Positions 17,508-27,169 are shown, counted from the stretch's first letter. The stretch is 64,000 bases of DNA from Pseudoalteromonas piscicida (GCF_002744175.1 NZ_NKHF01000089.1:54782-118781); one strand, 5' to 3'. Translations and numbers: made by a program. Notes: generated by a model from the letters alone, not told the origin.

Positions 17508-18372
17508 TGGCTAGTTCCTTGTTATTGTAGTTAATTTTATTGTGTTGAAATAACCCATATGCACCGAGGAGGGGAGCATGATGTAGGTTGCTTGGTATAA
17601 CGCGAACAGAATGATATAAAGCATCATCAAGTAACAGTTGCATTTTGGAGTCAAGGGCTGCTTTAAAATAGTCATAAGCATGTGTCACTGAACCGCCAAG
17701 TACGATGACATCAGGGTTTAACACCATGACGACTTGAGCGAGTGCATGACCAACATGACCCCCGAACGCTTCAAATTGTTGTCGCGCGAACGCATCGCCA
17801 TTTTGTGCTTGCTTGAATAGCCATTTTCCTTCAATGCCTTGCCGTTGAAAGAATTTTCCTGAAGCATAATCTTCAATAATTCCATCAAGATAACTTAGGC
17901 TACCCAGCTCTCCTGCGGCACTATGATTGCCGGTGTATAGGTGACCATTAAACACAAAACCGGCACCAATACCCGTACCAAGGCATGCGCCAATGAGGTT
18001 TTTTGCTTGATGGCCACCATATAAATATTCACCAAATGCAAAACAGTTTGCGTCATTGTGCACTACAACAGGCAACGAAAAACGCAGCTCTAACAATTGC
18101 TTTAGCGGGACATTTTGCCAGTTTGGAATATTTTGTGTTGTTAGCACGGTGCCGCTGCATATATCCAAAGTGCTTGGCACGCCAATGGCAATACCTGTTG
18201 TGTTGGCCGTGAGGTTTTCTGCTATTAAGCGCACAATAAAAGCATTAACTTGGTCCAAGCTGGCTTGGCTGGGCACTACATATTGGCGTACCTGTTCGAT
18301 CTGAGTGTGTATAACCGAAGCCACAAGAGCTTTGGTGCCACCTAAGTCGATACATAATAAAGAGTGATTCAT
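17497..18372 (-). CDS. ROK-family N-acetylglucosamine kinase
   Basis: The 291-residue protein starts with the ATP-binding LCIDLGGTKALVA motif and has the catalytic Asp in VVHNDANCFAFGE. GACLGTGIGAGFVFNG follows, plus the second ATP motif VIVLGGSVTHA. It should phosphorylate GlcNAc to GlcNAc-6-phosphate after uptake. The zinc-binding CxCGxxGCxE segment of most ROK kinases is missing: after AAGELGSLSYLDG the sequence goes straight to IIEDYASGKFF. This is a compact ROK variant rather than damage, because the flanking motifs are complete. Position between the permease (6-base gap) and the chitobiase supports GlcNAc as substrate. Confidence 0.87.
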   Translation of the reverse strand: MNHSLLCIDLGGTKALVASVIHTQIEQVRQYVVPSQASLDQVNAFIVRLIAENLTANTTGIAIGVPSTLDICSGTVLTTQNIPNWQNVPLKQLLELRFSLPVVVHNDANCFAFGEYLYGGHQAKNLIGACLGTGIGAGFVFNGHLYTGNHSAAGELGSLSYLDGIIEDYASGKFFQRQGIEGKWLFKQAQNGDAFARQQFEAFGGHVGHALAQVVMVLNPDVIVLGGSVTHAYDYFKAALDSKMQLLLDDALYHSVRVIPSNLHHAPLLGAYGLFQHNKINYNNKELANEV

Positions 18373-18378
18373 CGTAAT

Positions 18379-19644
18379 TTAGCTATTTTCATTTAGGGGT
18401 TGGGACAGCGTATGTTGACTATTGCCAAAAGTCTTATTTTTAATCAGAGGGTTAGCCCATACTCCAACACTCAGTATATAGCTAAGTGGGAGTAACAAGA
18501 GCAGGGCTGCAAGTTGTAAGTTGCTACTCAATTCAGCAGCTAACCCTATGAGGGGAGACATAAAGGCACCGCCGATGATCCCTGTACATAAAATGCCTGT
18601 GATCGCACCATGACCGGTTTTGAACGAATTTAATGCCAGTGCAAAGATGACCGACCACATAATGGAGAGAAAGAACCCCACAATTGGGAAGGCAATCAAG
18701 GCAACTGTAGTTCTACCGAATAGTGCACAGAGCAGTGCGGTGGCGGCGCCAAGGCTGAATAAAATCAACAGTTTCTGAGCATCAATGAGTTTAAGCAGCA
18801 CTAAACCAAATAGGCAGCCTAAGGTTAAGCATAACCAAAATTCACTCACCACTTTTGCGCCTTCGGTGGTTGGGTCTAGGTCATGATATTGCTGCAAAAA
18901 GACAGAAATAAGGTTAGCAACACCTTGCTCAAGCGCAACATAGGCAGCAATGGCAGCAAAGAATTTCAACACGGTTTTATCCTTAAAGAAAGCGATACTT
19001 TGTGACCAACTCAGTTGTTGCTTTTGCTGCTCTGGTACAACGCTAAATGGCGTAAACTGTGAGAGCAATAGCATCGTGACACTTAGGAGCGCAAAGACTG
19101 CGTAAATGCTTAGCCAGGTTTTATCGGCGGGGATAATACTTGAGAGTGTACCGCCAACCCCTTCTATGGTGGTGACTTGAGATTGCAGTTTGCTATATAC
19201 CAAAGGTGCAATTGTTGCAGCCGCGCCGAACATCAACTGCGCAAACACCGAAAGCACAGCGAAATGCTCAGAGCCACCACTGGCTCTCAATAGTGGATTG
19301 ATAGCCACTTGCAGCAAAGCCATAGCACAACCCAACATAAACAGTGCCACCATGGCAATGGCAAACGTTGGCAGTAACACAAAGGTCGTTGCGCCAATTG
19401 CTGCTAGGGTAAATGCAAGCTGCATGACGGTTTTTTCTCCAAAGCGCTGAACTAGCAGCCCCGCTGGAATAGACATCACACCATAAGCGATAAAAAAGGC
19501 GAACGGGAAAAAACCGGCGAGTGTTAGGCCAATACGGTAGCTTTCTATTAATGCCGGAAAAATCGCGCCTAAAATATTCGTGATAAAGGACACGGTAAAA
19601 AAGGTCGCCAATACTAAGGCAATCACTAGGTAGCTTTTTTTCAT
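18379..19644 (-). CDS. nagP: MFS sugar permease, NagP-like (FucP family)
   Basis: The 421-residue protein has about twelve hydrophobic helices and FucP-type sequence (FITNILGAIFPALIES, GLLVQRFGEKTVMQL, LQVAINPLLRASGG), like the GlcNAc permease NagP of marine Alteromonadales. It should import GlcNAc across the inner membrane by proton symport. It sits between the halogenase-like gene and the kinase in the minus-strand operon, 6 bases before the kinase. The substrate assignment rests on operon context, not on a substrate signature. Confidence 0.85.
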   Translation of the reverse strand: MKKSYLVIALVLATFFTVSFITNILGAIFPALIESYRIGLTLAGFFPFAFFIAYGVMSIPAGLLVQRFGEKTVMQLAFTLAAIGATTFVLLPTFAIAMVALFMLGCAMALLQVAINPLLRASGGSEHFAVLSVFAQLMFGAAATIAPLVYSKLQSQVTTIEGVGGTLSSIIPADKTWLSIYAVFALLSVTMLLLSQFTPFSVVPEQQKQQLSWSQSIAFFKDKTVLKFFAAIAAYVALEQGVANLISVFLQQYHDLDPTTEGAKVVSEFWLCLTLGCLFGLVLLKLIDAQKLLILFSLGAATALLCALFGRTTVALIAFPIVGFFLSIMWSVIFALALNSFKTGHGAITGILCTGIIGGAFMSPLIGLAAELSSNLQLAALLLLLPLSYILSVGVWANPLIKNKTFGNSQHTLSQPLNENS

Positions 19645-19750
19645 GTTGTATTTCCACCTTCAATTGAAAGCGGGTGATGGTGTGGCGATCTCGCTTGTGG
19701 GCAGACAAACAAAAAGATCAAGGGGAATCTCACCACCACCCGCAATTGGG

Positions 19751-21238
19751 TTATGCACTAAATGCTTGTGTTCGTTGTAATTGTTCCAGTGCGTTTGTAT
19801 GGTCAATAAAATGTTCATCACACAGCTTCTCTAGGTAAGCTTTTGCTGCTTGCTCAATATGCTGAGGCGCTTGATCAAAGTGCATGTGGCAGCTGCTATC
19901 GCGATGATCCATGCCACCAAGTAAGCAATACCAACTTGGACGAATATAGGGAGACTGTTGCCTGTATTGGTGTAGCCAAGCATCAAAGTCGCCACCCCCA
20001 CGCCAGTGTGTGAGCAATGCATCAAGCTCGCTTACATTCAGCGCTGCCACTTTCGCATCTTGCCAATACCGAGTATCAACACGCTTGCTGGTGGCGTAAT
20101 GAGCGAGCACATACTCTTTGATACCGAGCACAAGATCAGACAGTTGTTGATTGATAGCTTCAGCTTCCAGCTGTTGCGAAAGCAGCCTGTTTAATAACTC
20201 AATGCTATGGCTGGTAACCATCAACGCCGTGGCTTCTAGTGGCTCGATAAAACTCTGCGCGAGACCTATGGCAAACACATTACCTTCAATACTACGGGCC
20301 ATCATGCCGACTCTCATGGTGAGGTGTTTGGCTTGTCCTTTATCAAGTTGCGCGGCTTGTCGCAGTTGCGTCTCTGCTTGCTTTGCGGTGATATGTGCGC
20401 TGCTGTATACGTAACCATGTCCGGTTCTGTCTTGTAGTGGGATCTGCCAGCGCCAGCCACACGGCATCGCGATAGCAGAAGTGCTTGAAGGTAGCGGGTT
20501 AATTATATCGCCAGCGATCGCGACAGCTGAATCATTGAGTAACTGATCTGTAAAGGAAATAAATGGCACTTCGAGCGCTTTTTCTATCAGTAGTGCGTTA
20601 AACCCTGAGGCGTCGACGTAAAAATCACTCTTTACTTGCTCACCCGACTCAAGTGTCAGACCTATAACCTCCTGTGCGTGATGTTGCACACTATTCACAG
20701 TGCTTTGTAAGTGTTTTACGTGCCGCGTTAAGCTAAACTCTCTTAGCCAATCCGCTAGCTTTTGTGCATCAAAATGATAGCCGTATTCAAGCGTCCTTGG
20801 TAACGAACGTTGTGGCTGAGGAGCTTGTTGTTTGTTAGCCAGCACAGCTGCTAAAAAGTAGTGCTCGGGTTTATCGATATATTCGCTACCGCGACGTCTA
20901 GCATTGGCGTTAACAAAGTAGACTTCTGCCGTTTTTGCATCCATCTCAGAGAAGAAAGGATGAAAATAGCTGCCATTATCGCCATTCCAGTTATCAAAAT
21001 AAATTCCTGTTTTATAGCTCGCTTGGCATGCCGGCATCCAGTCGCTTTCATGGACTCCTAAACTTTGCATAAAATGCTGCAAGTGAGGTGTTGAACCTTC
21101 GCCAACCCCAATTCTGCCAATACTTGGTGACTCAATCACCGTAATTGATAAGTTGGGTTGATGCTTGGCAAGATAAGCTGCGCACATCCAGCCAGCGGTG
21201 CCACCGCCAAGGATGGTGAGTGAATGTATTTTTTTCAT
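19751..21238 (-). CDS. Flavin-dependent tryptophan halogenase-like protein in a chitin operon
   Basis: The 495-residue protein has the FAD-binding LGGGTAGWMCAAYL motif and VGEGSTPHL. The halogenase WxWxIP motif reads GWRWQIPL. The Lys that forms the haloamine or positions HOX in PrnA/RebH appears in ASYKTGIYFDNW, and the catalytic Glu region is FIEPLEATAL. These residues suggest an active flavin monooxygenase or halogenase. Many TonB-dependent carbohydrate operons in Alteromonadales and Caulobacterales carry such a homologue with no known substrate, and this one lies 40 bases behind the TonB receptor. It is probably linked to glycan use rather than to natural-product halogenation. Its real reaction is unknown. 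Confidence 0.85.
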   Translation of the reverse strand: MKKIHSLTILGGGTAGWMCAAYLAKHQPNLSITVIESPSIGRIGVGEGSTPHLQHFMQSLGVHESDWMPACQASYKTGIYFDNWNGDNGSYFHPFFSEMDAKTAEVYFVNANARRRGSEYIDKPEHYFLAAVLANKQQAPQPQRSLPRTLEYGYHFDAQKLADWLREFSLTRHVKHLQSTVNSVQHHAQEVIGLTLESGEQVKSDFYVDASGFNALLIEKALEVPFISFTDQLLNDSAVAIAGDIINPLPSSTSAIAMPCGWRWQIPLQDRTGHGYVYSSAHITAKQAETQLRQAAQLDKGQAKHLTMRVGMMARSIEGNVFAIGLAQSFIEPLEATALMVTSHSIELLNRLLSQQLEAEAINQQLSDLVLGIKEYVLAHYATSKRVDTRYWQDAKVAALNVSELDALLTHWRGGGDFDAWLHQYRQQSPYIRPSWYCLLGGMDHRDSSCHMHFDQAPQHIEQAAKAYLEKLCDEHFIDHTNALEQLQRTQAFSA

Positions 21239-21278
21239 GAGCTAATCACCCCAGCCGCGAAAGACTGGGGCTCCGAGG

Positions 21279-23942
21279 TTAAAACTTATAGCTAACGCCA
21301 AGGTAATAACGCGTACCAAATTCAATGGTATTCTGCGTTAAGTTATAGTTGGTGTCGTAAGATTGAATAACCTCATTGGTCAGGTTCACACCCTCTAAGC
21401 TGACATCTAGGTTTTCCATCGCATGCCATACCACAGAGGCATCCCACTGTTGGTAGCTATCGTTGCGCACCGCTTGTGCCGCACCCACGCCGATCCACTC
21501 ACTGCGCCAGTTATAGGCGATCCGTGCACTAAACAGCTCATTTTCAAAAAATACAGAGCCATTAAATGAATTTTCAGAAACACCTGGAACCATTTCCTTT
21601 GTATTATCTGGTGTAGTGGTTTCACTATCTACATAGGTGTAGTTAGTTATAAAGCCAAAGCCATTATCAAAGCTATGTTGAAGCTGCAGTTCTAACCCTG
21701 TTACGTCACCATCGCCGTTACTACGCGGCCGTGTGACTCGGCATTGATCATATTTAGAAGGGTCGGTTCCGCATCCGTCTACGTACTCAACGGCTTCAGT
21801 AGAAAAGACAACGTTGTCAATTTTCTTCACAAAAACGGCTGCTGAGAATAAAGAAGCTTCAGTGAAGTAATATTCCACACCAATATCTGCTTGGTCAGCC
21901 TCATAAGGCGTTAAATAGGGGTTACCACCTTCCGCTGAACCAAAGTTGGCATCAATGGCAAGGCCTGGTTTTAAGTCGCTATAATTTACGCGAGACATAA
22001 CGCTAGATGCAGCAGCGCGGATGATAATATCGTCGCTGTAATCGTAGGCGAAATTGACGCTAGGTAACCAATTATCGTAATCAACGGTTTCATCAAATGC
22101 TTGGTTATCGACATAACCAAGAGATTTTTGTTCGGTGTCTACATAGCGTAAGCCGATATTACCGCGGAAATTCTCACCGCTGAAGTCACTTTGTACATAG
22201 ATTGCGAGCATATCTTCTTCAACACTAAATGTGTTGCCAAGCGCCTTAACTTCGACTAGTTCACCTGCCTCATACTTACCCTTAATAAAGTCCCACCATT
22301 TGTCTTCATCTAACTTAGCGTAAGAATCAAGAATGTGCCCCCCAGTTTGAGAATGCAGATCAGTAAATACGCCATCACTCCAGTCTGTAAGGCTTGGGTT
22401 TGGAACAAAACCTAGTACTTCAGCAGGGTTACGCTGTAACGCAACGCGAGAAAACTCATTTTGATTTATCTTTACACCAGCTTGGATGTTATTGAAGTAA
22501 GCATGATCTAGCATCCACTTTACATCTGCTTGTGCATAGCTGACATCATGTTCTTGTACCGTGGTTTGGAAGTTCGCTTCTTGAGCGTGTTTAAATTGGC
22601 TGGCATCGGTCGGATCCAATGAATCAAACCAGATTTGATAAGGGCCAGAGGCATCATATGTAAAGCCACCGTCTGTGCTGTTTTGGCCATCAGGAAACGC
22701 AGGGTCATCGATACGACCGCCTTCATCAGAGGCTGGTATCCACCAACTTGACGAACCAAATTGTGTGCCACCTTCTGAACCTGAGTGGCCGATAACACCG
22801 CTGACTTCATAGGTTTCACCAATATATTTACCGCTTAAGTTTAATACATCGGCTTTCATATTGACGGCGTTACGAACCACAGGGTTATATATAATGTTCG
22901 CGTAAGCTGGCAAAATGCGCGCGCGCTGTGTACCGCCCGCCGCGTTGTTTTGCACATCAACCGCACCTGCGCCACGGGCACTTACGGTAAGAAAGTTATG
23001 GTTCACATGTGGATTGTCAAACTCAAAACGAAAGTAGTCGACAGTAAATTCAGTGTTATCGCTTGGTGCGAATTGCGCTGTGAGTTGCGCACTGGTGCGC
23101 TCACGCTCTGCTCGGAATGCTTGTGAGCCGATGGCCCAAGCGCCTACGGTCGATGCTTGCCCTGTATCTTGATTGGCTGCAAAATATTCATAGTAGCCAC
23201 CAATAGATTCAAGCACATGACGGCCTGAAGTCAGGTTTTCAATTGAATATGCTGCGAGTATCCCAAACTTTTCATCGTCATTTTTCCAGCTACCTAAAAA
23301 CGATCCACTGACGTCATTTTCATCATATAAGGTGGAGCGGCCCATTTCTGCTGACACCATGTAAGTGTGTGCATCCAAGTCCAGTGGTTTACGGGTCACA
23401 AGATTCACCGTGCCACCTAAGGCGCCTTCCTCAATATTTGCCTCCGGTGTTTTGTAAACGTTCACTGCCGAAACTTGCTCTGCAGACAACAACTCCATGT
23501 TAAAAGTACGTGTGGCTGGCCCCAAATCATACCAATCGGTACTGGCAACGGATTGACCGTTTAATAAAATACGTGACTGCTCGGGGGCGGTACCACGAAT
23601 GGTTACCCCGCTAACTTCACCATATTGGCGGTCAACCGTAACTCCTGAAATACGTTGCAGCGCATCACCGATGTTTTTGTCAGGAAACTTACCTATATCT
23701 TCCGAAGTGATGGCATCGACAATACCATCTGCAAAGCGCTTGGTATTCATTGAGGCTTCAAGCGAGCGGCGAATACCCCTTACTTCAATGACTTCAACAT
23801 TACCTGTCGCATTTTGCTCTTCGGCTAATGCAGATGGTGATGCGGTGAATAAAAAGGGTGATAAGGTACTTGCTGTCACGATGGCAGCAAGTTTATTGCG
23901 TTTAAATTGCTTCAACTTAGTTGTTTTCATTGTTCTGCCCAT
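21279..23942 (-). CDS. TonB-dependent receptor for chitooligosaccharides or GlcNAc
   Basis: The 887-residue outer-membrane protein has a signal peptide ending near SPSALAEEQ, then the plug domain (about 50-165: VEVIEVRGIRRSLEASMNTKR, ALQRISGVTVDRQ, VTIRGTAPEQSRILLNGQ, ANIEEGALGGTVNL). A 22-strand barrel ends in the aromatic TRYYLGVSYKF. The long alternating pattern and the RGIRRSL start place it in the Xanthomonas/Caulobacter-type sugar receptors. It takes up ligands by TonB energy. It is first in the operon, 253 bases from the divergent AraC regulator. An ATG at 23930 is an alternative start, but AGGAACA precedes the 23942 ATG. The chitin-derived ligand is inferred from the downstream chitobiase and kinase. 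Confidence 0.9.
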   Translation of the reverse strand: MGRTMKTTKLKQFKRNKLAAIVTASTLSPFLFTASPSALAEEQNATGNVEVIEVRGIRRSLEASMNTKRFADGIVDAITSEDIGKFPDKNIGDALQRISGVTVDRQYGEVSGVTIRGTAPEQSRILLNGQSVASTDWYDLGPATRTFNMELLSAEQVSAVNVYKTPEANIEEGALGGTVNLVTRKPLDLDAHTYMVSAEMGRSTLYDENDVSGSFLGSWKNDDEKFGILAAYSIENLTSGRHVLESIGGYYEYFAANQDTGQASTVGAWAIGSQAFRAERERTSAQLTAQFAPSDNTEFTVDYFRFEFDNPHVNHNFLTVSARGAGAVDVQNNAAGGTQRARILPAYANIIYNPVVRNAVNMKADVLNLSGKYIGETYEVSGVIGHSGSEGGTQFGSSSWWIPASDEGGRIDDPAFPDGQNSTDGGFTYDASGPYQIWFDSLDPTDASQFKHAQEANFQTTVQEHDVSYAQADVKWMLDHAYFNNIQAGVKINQNEFSRVALQRNPAEVLGFVPNPSLTDWSDGVFTDLHSQTGGHILDSYAKLDEDKWWDFIKGKYEAGELVEVKALGNTFSVEEDMLAIYVQSDFSGENFRGNIGLRYVDTEQKSLGYVDNQAFDETVDYDNWLPSVNFAYDYSDDIIIRAAASSVMSRVNYSDLKPGLAIDANFGSAEGGNPYLTPYEADQADIGVEYYFTEASLFSAAVFVKKIDNVVFSTEAVEYVDGCGTDPSKYDQCRVTRPRSNGDGDVTGLELQLQHSFDNGFGFITNYTYVDSETTTPDNTKEMVPGVSENSFNGSVFFENELFSARIAYNWRSEWIGVGAAQAVRNDSYQQWDASVVWHAMENLDVSLEGVNLTNEVIQSYDTNYNLTQNTIEFGTRYYLGVSYKF

Positions 23943-24195
23943 TGTTCCTATTTGTTGTTGGCAGAAGTTAGGGTATCGCCTTGAGTGTTTTTTAAGCGGT
24001 ATGTTTCTATCTACTACTGATACTTTTCACGCTTTAGTGATGATTATTTGACAAAAATACTTCAAGGCTTTTATGACAAGCGTTATATTCTGATAGATAA
24101 ATACTGATGAATGATTGAATTTGCATGATCAGCAACTGGGTGTAATTGCTGTTGCTTTGAAATTAATAACAAACCCAAAGTAAAAGGAAATTGCT

Positions 24196-25062
24196 ATGCG
24201 TGCGATGTACGAAAAAGTGCTGCCATCACCTGGATGCTCGTGGCGCTATTGCCTTTATCAATTACCCGAAATCCCCTTTAATTGGCATTATCATCCTGAA
24301 TATGAGATCTGTTTGACGCTCAATAGTGTTGGAGTGTGCCATGTGGGCGATCATATCGCCCCATACGAAGACTTAGACTTAGTGATACTTGGGCCCGATT
24401 TACCACATACGTGGCAGTCAAAACCTAACCCAGATAACTCCGCTCATGTTGTGCATGTAGCACAGATCCCGGCTAACTGGTTGGAATCCTTGGTAGCACA
24501 GCATCCAGAGCTATATGGCTTATCAGAGTTACTACACGCATCACGGCGTGGTGTAAAATTCCCTATCGCTGTTGCTCAGCAAGTTAAGGCTTGGTTTGAA
24601 CAAATTGCAGATGCCGAGCCGTTAACACGCTTTGTGTTGTTACTCGAAATCCTCACGTTAATGGCGACGTCGAACTATCAACATTTAGCTAGTAGTGGCT
24701 TTCGCTTTGACGCCCGCCATGATCCCGCGAAAGACAAATTCGACCGGGTTATTGCCTATATATATGACAATTACACCGACAAATTAAGCGCCGATGAGCT
24801 TGCACAACAAGTGCACATGAGCACCAATCATTTTCACCGTTTCTTTAAAAAGCGCACTGAGCGTACTGTGACGGAATTTATCAATCAGCTGCGTATTGCC
24901 AAGGCCTGTAAACTATTAATTAGCTCCGCCTCTCCCATTAGTGTGATATCGGATCAATGTGGTTTTAATAATATTTCTAATTTTAATCGTCGTTTTCAAG
25001 CGTTGAAGGCGTGTACGCCCAGTGAGTTTCGCGCACGGCTACACCAAAAGGCATTGTATTGA
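24196..25062 (+). CDS. AraC-family transcriptional regulator of the chitin/GlcNAc operon
   Basis: The 288-residue protein has an N-terminal cupin (HYHPEYEICLTLNS...GDHIAPYEDLDLVILGPDLPHTW, about 25-90) and C-terminal double helix-turn-helix domains (about 190-285: LSADELAQQVHMSTNHFHRFFKKRTERTVTEFINQLRI, and ISVISDQCGFNNISNFNRRF). The start at 24196 follows AAAAGGAAA. It is transcribed away from the TonB receptor across a 253-base shared upstream region, the usual place for a sugar-responsive regulator. I infer that it senses a GlcNAc-related ligand and controls the 23942-14931 operon. I could not identify its operator. Confidence 0.88.
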   Translation: MRAMYEKVLPSPGCSWRYCLYQLPEIPFNWHYHPEYEICLTLNSVGVCHVGDHIAPYEDLDLVILGPDLPHTWQSKPNPDNSAHVVHVAQIPANWLESLVAQHPELYGLSELLHASRRGVKFPIAVAQQVKAWFEQIADAEPLTRFVLLLEILTLMATSNYQHLASSGFRFDARHDPAKDKFDRVIAYIYDNYTDKLSADELAQQVHMSTNHFHRFFKKRTERTVTEFINQLRIAKACKLLISSASPISVISDQCGFNNISNFNRRFQALKACTPSEFRARLHQKALY

Positions 25063-25233
25063 TCTGAACGTGGGCCTGTTTATTGTAGGTTTTAATCAAA
25101 ACTTCAATTCAAACCGTGAATATTTCGTAATGCTATGATATTCATGCTTATTCCTAAATATTCAACTTGGTATTTATCAAGGAATTGCCAAGAATGTGCC
25201 GGGTCGCAACAACAATAAACGAGGATGACCGTG

Positions 25234-25956
25234 ATGACACTAGGACACTTTATAAAACAGATCCGTACACAAAAAGGCTTGAGCCAGCCCCAGTTAGCGG
25301 AGCAAATGTGTGTTGAGCAAAGCTATTTATCTAAACTAGAAAACGACAAGTCTGTGCCTTCTAACGAAGTATTTAGAAAGTTACTGACGGCGCTGAATTT
25401 ATCCTTAGATGAGTGTATGCAAACCCTTTCAACACAAGGGAAACGTGAAGAATTAAGCCAAATTCCAGATATCGAATATTGGTATAAGCAACATCAACAA
25501 TCAAAACAAAAACAATATACACACCTAGCAATACTAGCCATTGTGTTAGTTTCTCTTGGAGTTGGGCTGTTTTGGAGTGGCTACAAACAGTTATTTTTTA
25601 GTGAAAAGCGATTTGAATATGAATCTCAAGGTGTATTGCAAGCCGGTGAGCCCGTCGAACTATATCACAAGTGGCACGCATACCTTATTCCTTATAGTAA
25701 GAGTGGTGACCGTGAGTTTTTTGCACAAGTTGAGGTTGCCATGGCTAAACGCTTAGACAAAAAAACGGTATTTTTCTCAGATTACAGAGGAAGTGCTTAT
25801 ACCGAATCGGTAACCGATGGTAGAAGGCATTATCGTTTCCAAGGCCCTAAATTTGTTGAGCGAGCAGAAAATGCATGGCTGCAATTTGTTGGCTTATTGT
25901 GCTTCTCTGCTGGGGTTATGCTAACTTTAGTAGGTAAGCGGCTAGTTAAACCTTAG
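25234..25956 (+). CDS. XRE-type helix-turn-helix membrane protein
   Basis: The start at 25234 is preferred because GAGGA lies eight bases upstream; the ATG at 25225 would touch that site. The 240-residue protein has an XRE helix-turn-helix (about 5-58: IKQIRTQKGLSQPQLAEQMCVEQSYLSKLENDKSVPS). A linker leads to a transmembrane helix (LAILAIVLVSLGVGLFW), a soluble domain of about 100 residues, and a second hydrophobic helix near the end (AWLQFVGLLCFSAGVMLTLV). It is therefore a membrane-anchored DNA-binding protein. The ligand and targets are unknown. It stands alone between the AraC gene and the RNA phosphodiesterase gene. Confidence 0.8.
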   Translation: MTLGHFIKQIRTQKGLSQPQLAEQMCVEQSYLSKLENDKSVPSNEVFRKLLTALNLSLDECMQTLSTQGKREELSQIPDIEYWYKQHQQSKQKQYTHLAILAIVLVSLGVGLFWSGYKQLFFSEKRFEYESQGVLQAGEPVELYHKWHAYLIPYSKSGDREFFAQVEVAMAKRLDKKTVFFSDYRGSAYTESVTDGRRHYRFQGPKFVERAENAWLQFVGLLCFSAGVMLTLVGKRLVKP

Positions 25957-25976
25957 ATTATCAATATAGGTGTAAG

Positions 25977-26495
25977 ATGCAAAAACGATTATTTTTTGGT
26001 ATTGGAATGGATGACGCTACGCGAGCGCATATTGGCCAATGGCTGGTGGATAGCGTGAGCGCGAGTAAAGCCAATACACAGCCGAATAATTGGCATCTTA
26101 CACTGGCGTTTCTTGCTATGGTGGAAGAGTCACAAGTCGAGTCGCTTTGTGACTTTGCCAGCACGTTAACGGTGCCGAAATTTACACTCACTTTTAGTGA
26201 TCATGGCTACTGGCAACACAATGGTATTTTTTATTTGAAGCCTGAACAAAAACCACAACCTTTGCTTGATTTGGCCAATCCGCTACGTGCTTTTGGAGAA
26301 AAGTGTGACCTGTATCACAACACTCAACCTTTCTCACCGCATATCACGCTATTTCGAAACTGTAAGCCAGAACCAACTGTCGACAAGCCAATTGCGCCTT
26401 TCTCACTCACGGTAAAGAAGTTCTACTTATACCACTCTCACCGTAATGAGCATGGCTTAGTCTACGAGCCAATAGCGTCATTTTTTCTAGATTAA
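25977..26495 (+). CDS. thpR: RNA 2',3'-cyclic phosphodiesterase (2H family)
   Basis: The 172-residue protein has the two HxTx motifs of the 2H phosphoesterase superfamily: HLTLAFL in NNWHLTLAFLAMVEE and HITLFR in FSPHITLFRNCK. KRLFFGIGMDD is the typical start and PFSLTVKKFYLYHSHRNEHGLVYEPI the typical end of ThpR/LigT. It hydrolyses 2',3'-cyclic phosphate ends of RNA to 2'-phosphates. It follows the XRE gene by 20 bases and could be co-transcribed. The family name is secure; its cellular role in bacteria is not. Confidence 0.9.
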   Translation: MQKRLFFGIGMDDATRAHIGQWLVDSVSASKANTQPNNWHLTLAFLAMVEESQVESLCDFASTLTVPKFTLTFSDHGYWQHNGIFYLKPEQKPQPLLDLANPLRAFGEKCDLYHNTQPFSPHITLFRNCKPEPTVDKPIAPFSLTVKKFYLYHSHRNEHGLVYEPIASFFLD

Positions 26496-26518
26496 CCTGA
26501 GGTTTTGATAAGTTATCA
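26491..26518. repeat. Half copy of the dispersed palindromic repeat
   Basis: GATTAACCTGAGG followed by TTTTGATAAG matches the left arm of the repeat at 14822-14881. The right arm is missing. It spans the convergent ends of thpR and the lysozyme gene and overlaps both stop codons. Confidence 0.6.
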
Positions 26519-27169
26519 GTCCAGCCAACGTTTTAACTTTGCAAGTAAGGCTTGAAACCAGCTTAGCTGGTAGCGGTTATAGCGGGTGCATTTTAAAAAC
26601 AATTGCTTAGTAGCATCGTTTCTTGCTGGACTTATATGCAAACGGCTGCATTCTTGACTGGCTTGTTGCCAATTTTGTGCGCTGACGGCTCTAATCAAGT
26701 TTGGAAAGGCCAAAAACAACTTACTGGTGCCAAGGTTATAAGCCATATCCAATAAAGCTATTTTGGCGGGGGTGGGAAGTTGTTGATACGGAATACAGCC
26801 AACATCTTGCTTTGCAAAAAAATGATTAAGTGATTGTTCAAAGCTTTTAATCTGTTCAATTAATAGTCGTTTTGAGGCTTTGGGCGGTAAGGTTAGCTCA
26901 GTATATTGGGCATACCAAGAAGCTTTGTAGCCACTGGGTTTATATTTTAAGGTGCGATATTCGTCGCGTTTTTGTTGCAGCGTTGCAGTACGTTTAGCAC
27001 GCCTATCTCGCATTGGTAATCGGCAAAACTGATCAACACTTTGCATATGAAAACCAACACCTATTGTTGGGTTGCCATTGATGTCTAGATAAAGATGCAG
27101 CACTTCTCCTTCAAACTGCAGTAAATGCGCTATGACTCTTTGATAGAATTTTTCGCGGTTGTTGAACAA
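26516..27169 (-). CDS. GH24-like lysozyme (phage-type muramidase)
   Basis: The 217-residue protein has the T4-lysozyme-like catalytic layout: Glu in LLQFEGEVLHLYLD, Asp in YLDINGNPTIGVGFH and the Thr of NPTIG. The helical PTPAKIALLDMAYNLG motif of GH24 enzymes lies in the second half. It should cleave peptidoglycan glycan strands. No signal peptide or holin is seen, and there are no other phage genes, so it may be a domesticated endolysin or an effector. Its start overlaps the end of the upstream gene by 40 bases, implying translational coupling. The C-terminal LKCTRYNRYQLSWFQALLAKLKRWLD is basic and aromatic and may bind membrane or wall. Confidence 0.78.
   Translation of the reverse strand: MFNNREKFYQRVIAHLLQFEGEVLHLYLDINGNPTIGVGFHMQSVDQFCRLPMRDRRAKRTATLQQKRDEYRTLKYKPSGYKASWYAQYTELTLPPKASKRLLIEQIKSFEQSLNHFFAKQDVGCIPYQQLPTPAKIALLDMAYNLGTSKLFLAFPNLIRAVSAQNWQQASQECSRLHISPARNDATKQLFLKCTRYNRYQLSWFQALLAKLKRWLD

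Noticed and set aside
19751..21238. Halogenase as a tailoring enzyme of the lanthipeptide or NRPS cluster
   Set aside because: It is embedded in the TonB/GlcNAc operon, 40 bases from the receptor, so sugar metabolism is the better context.
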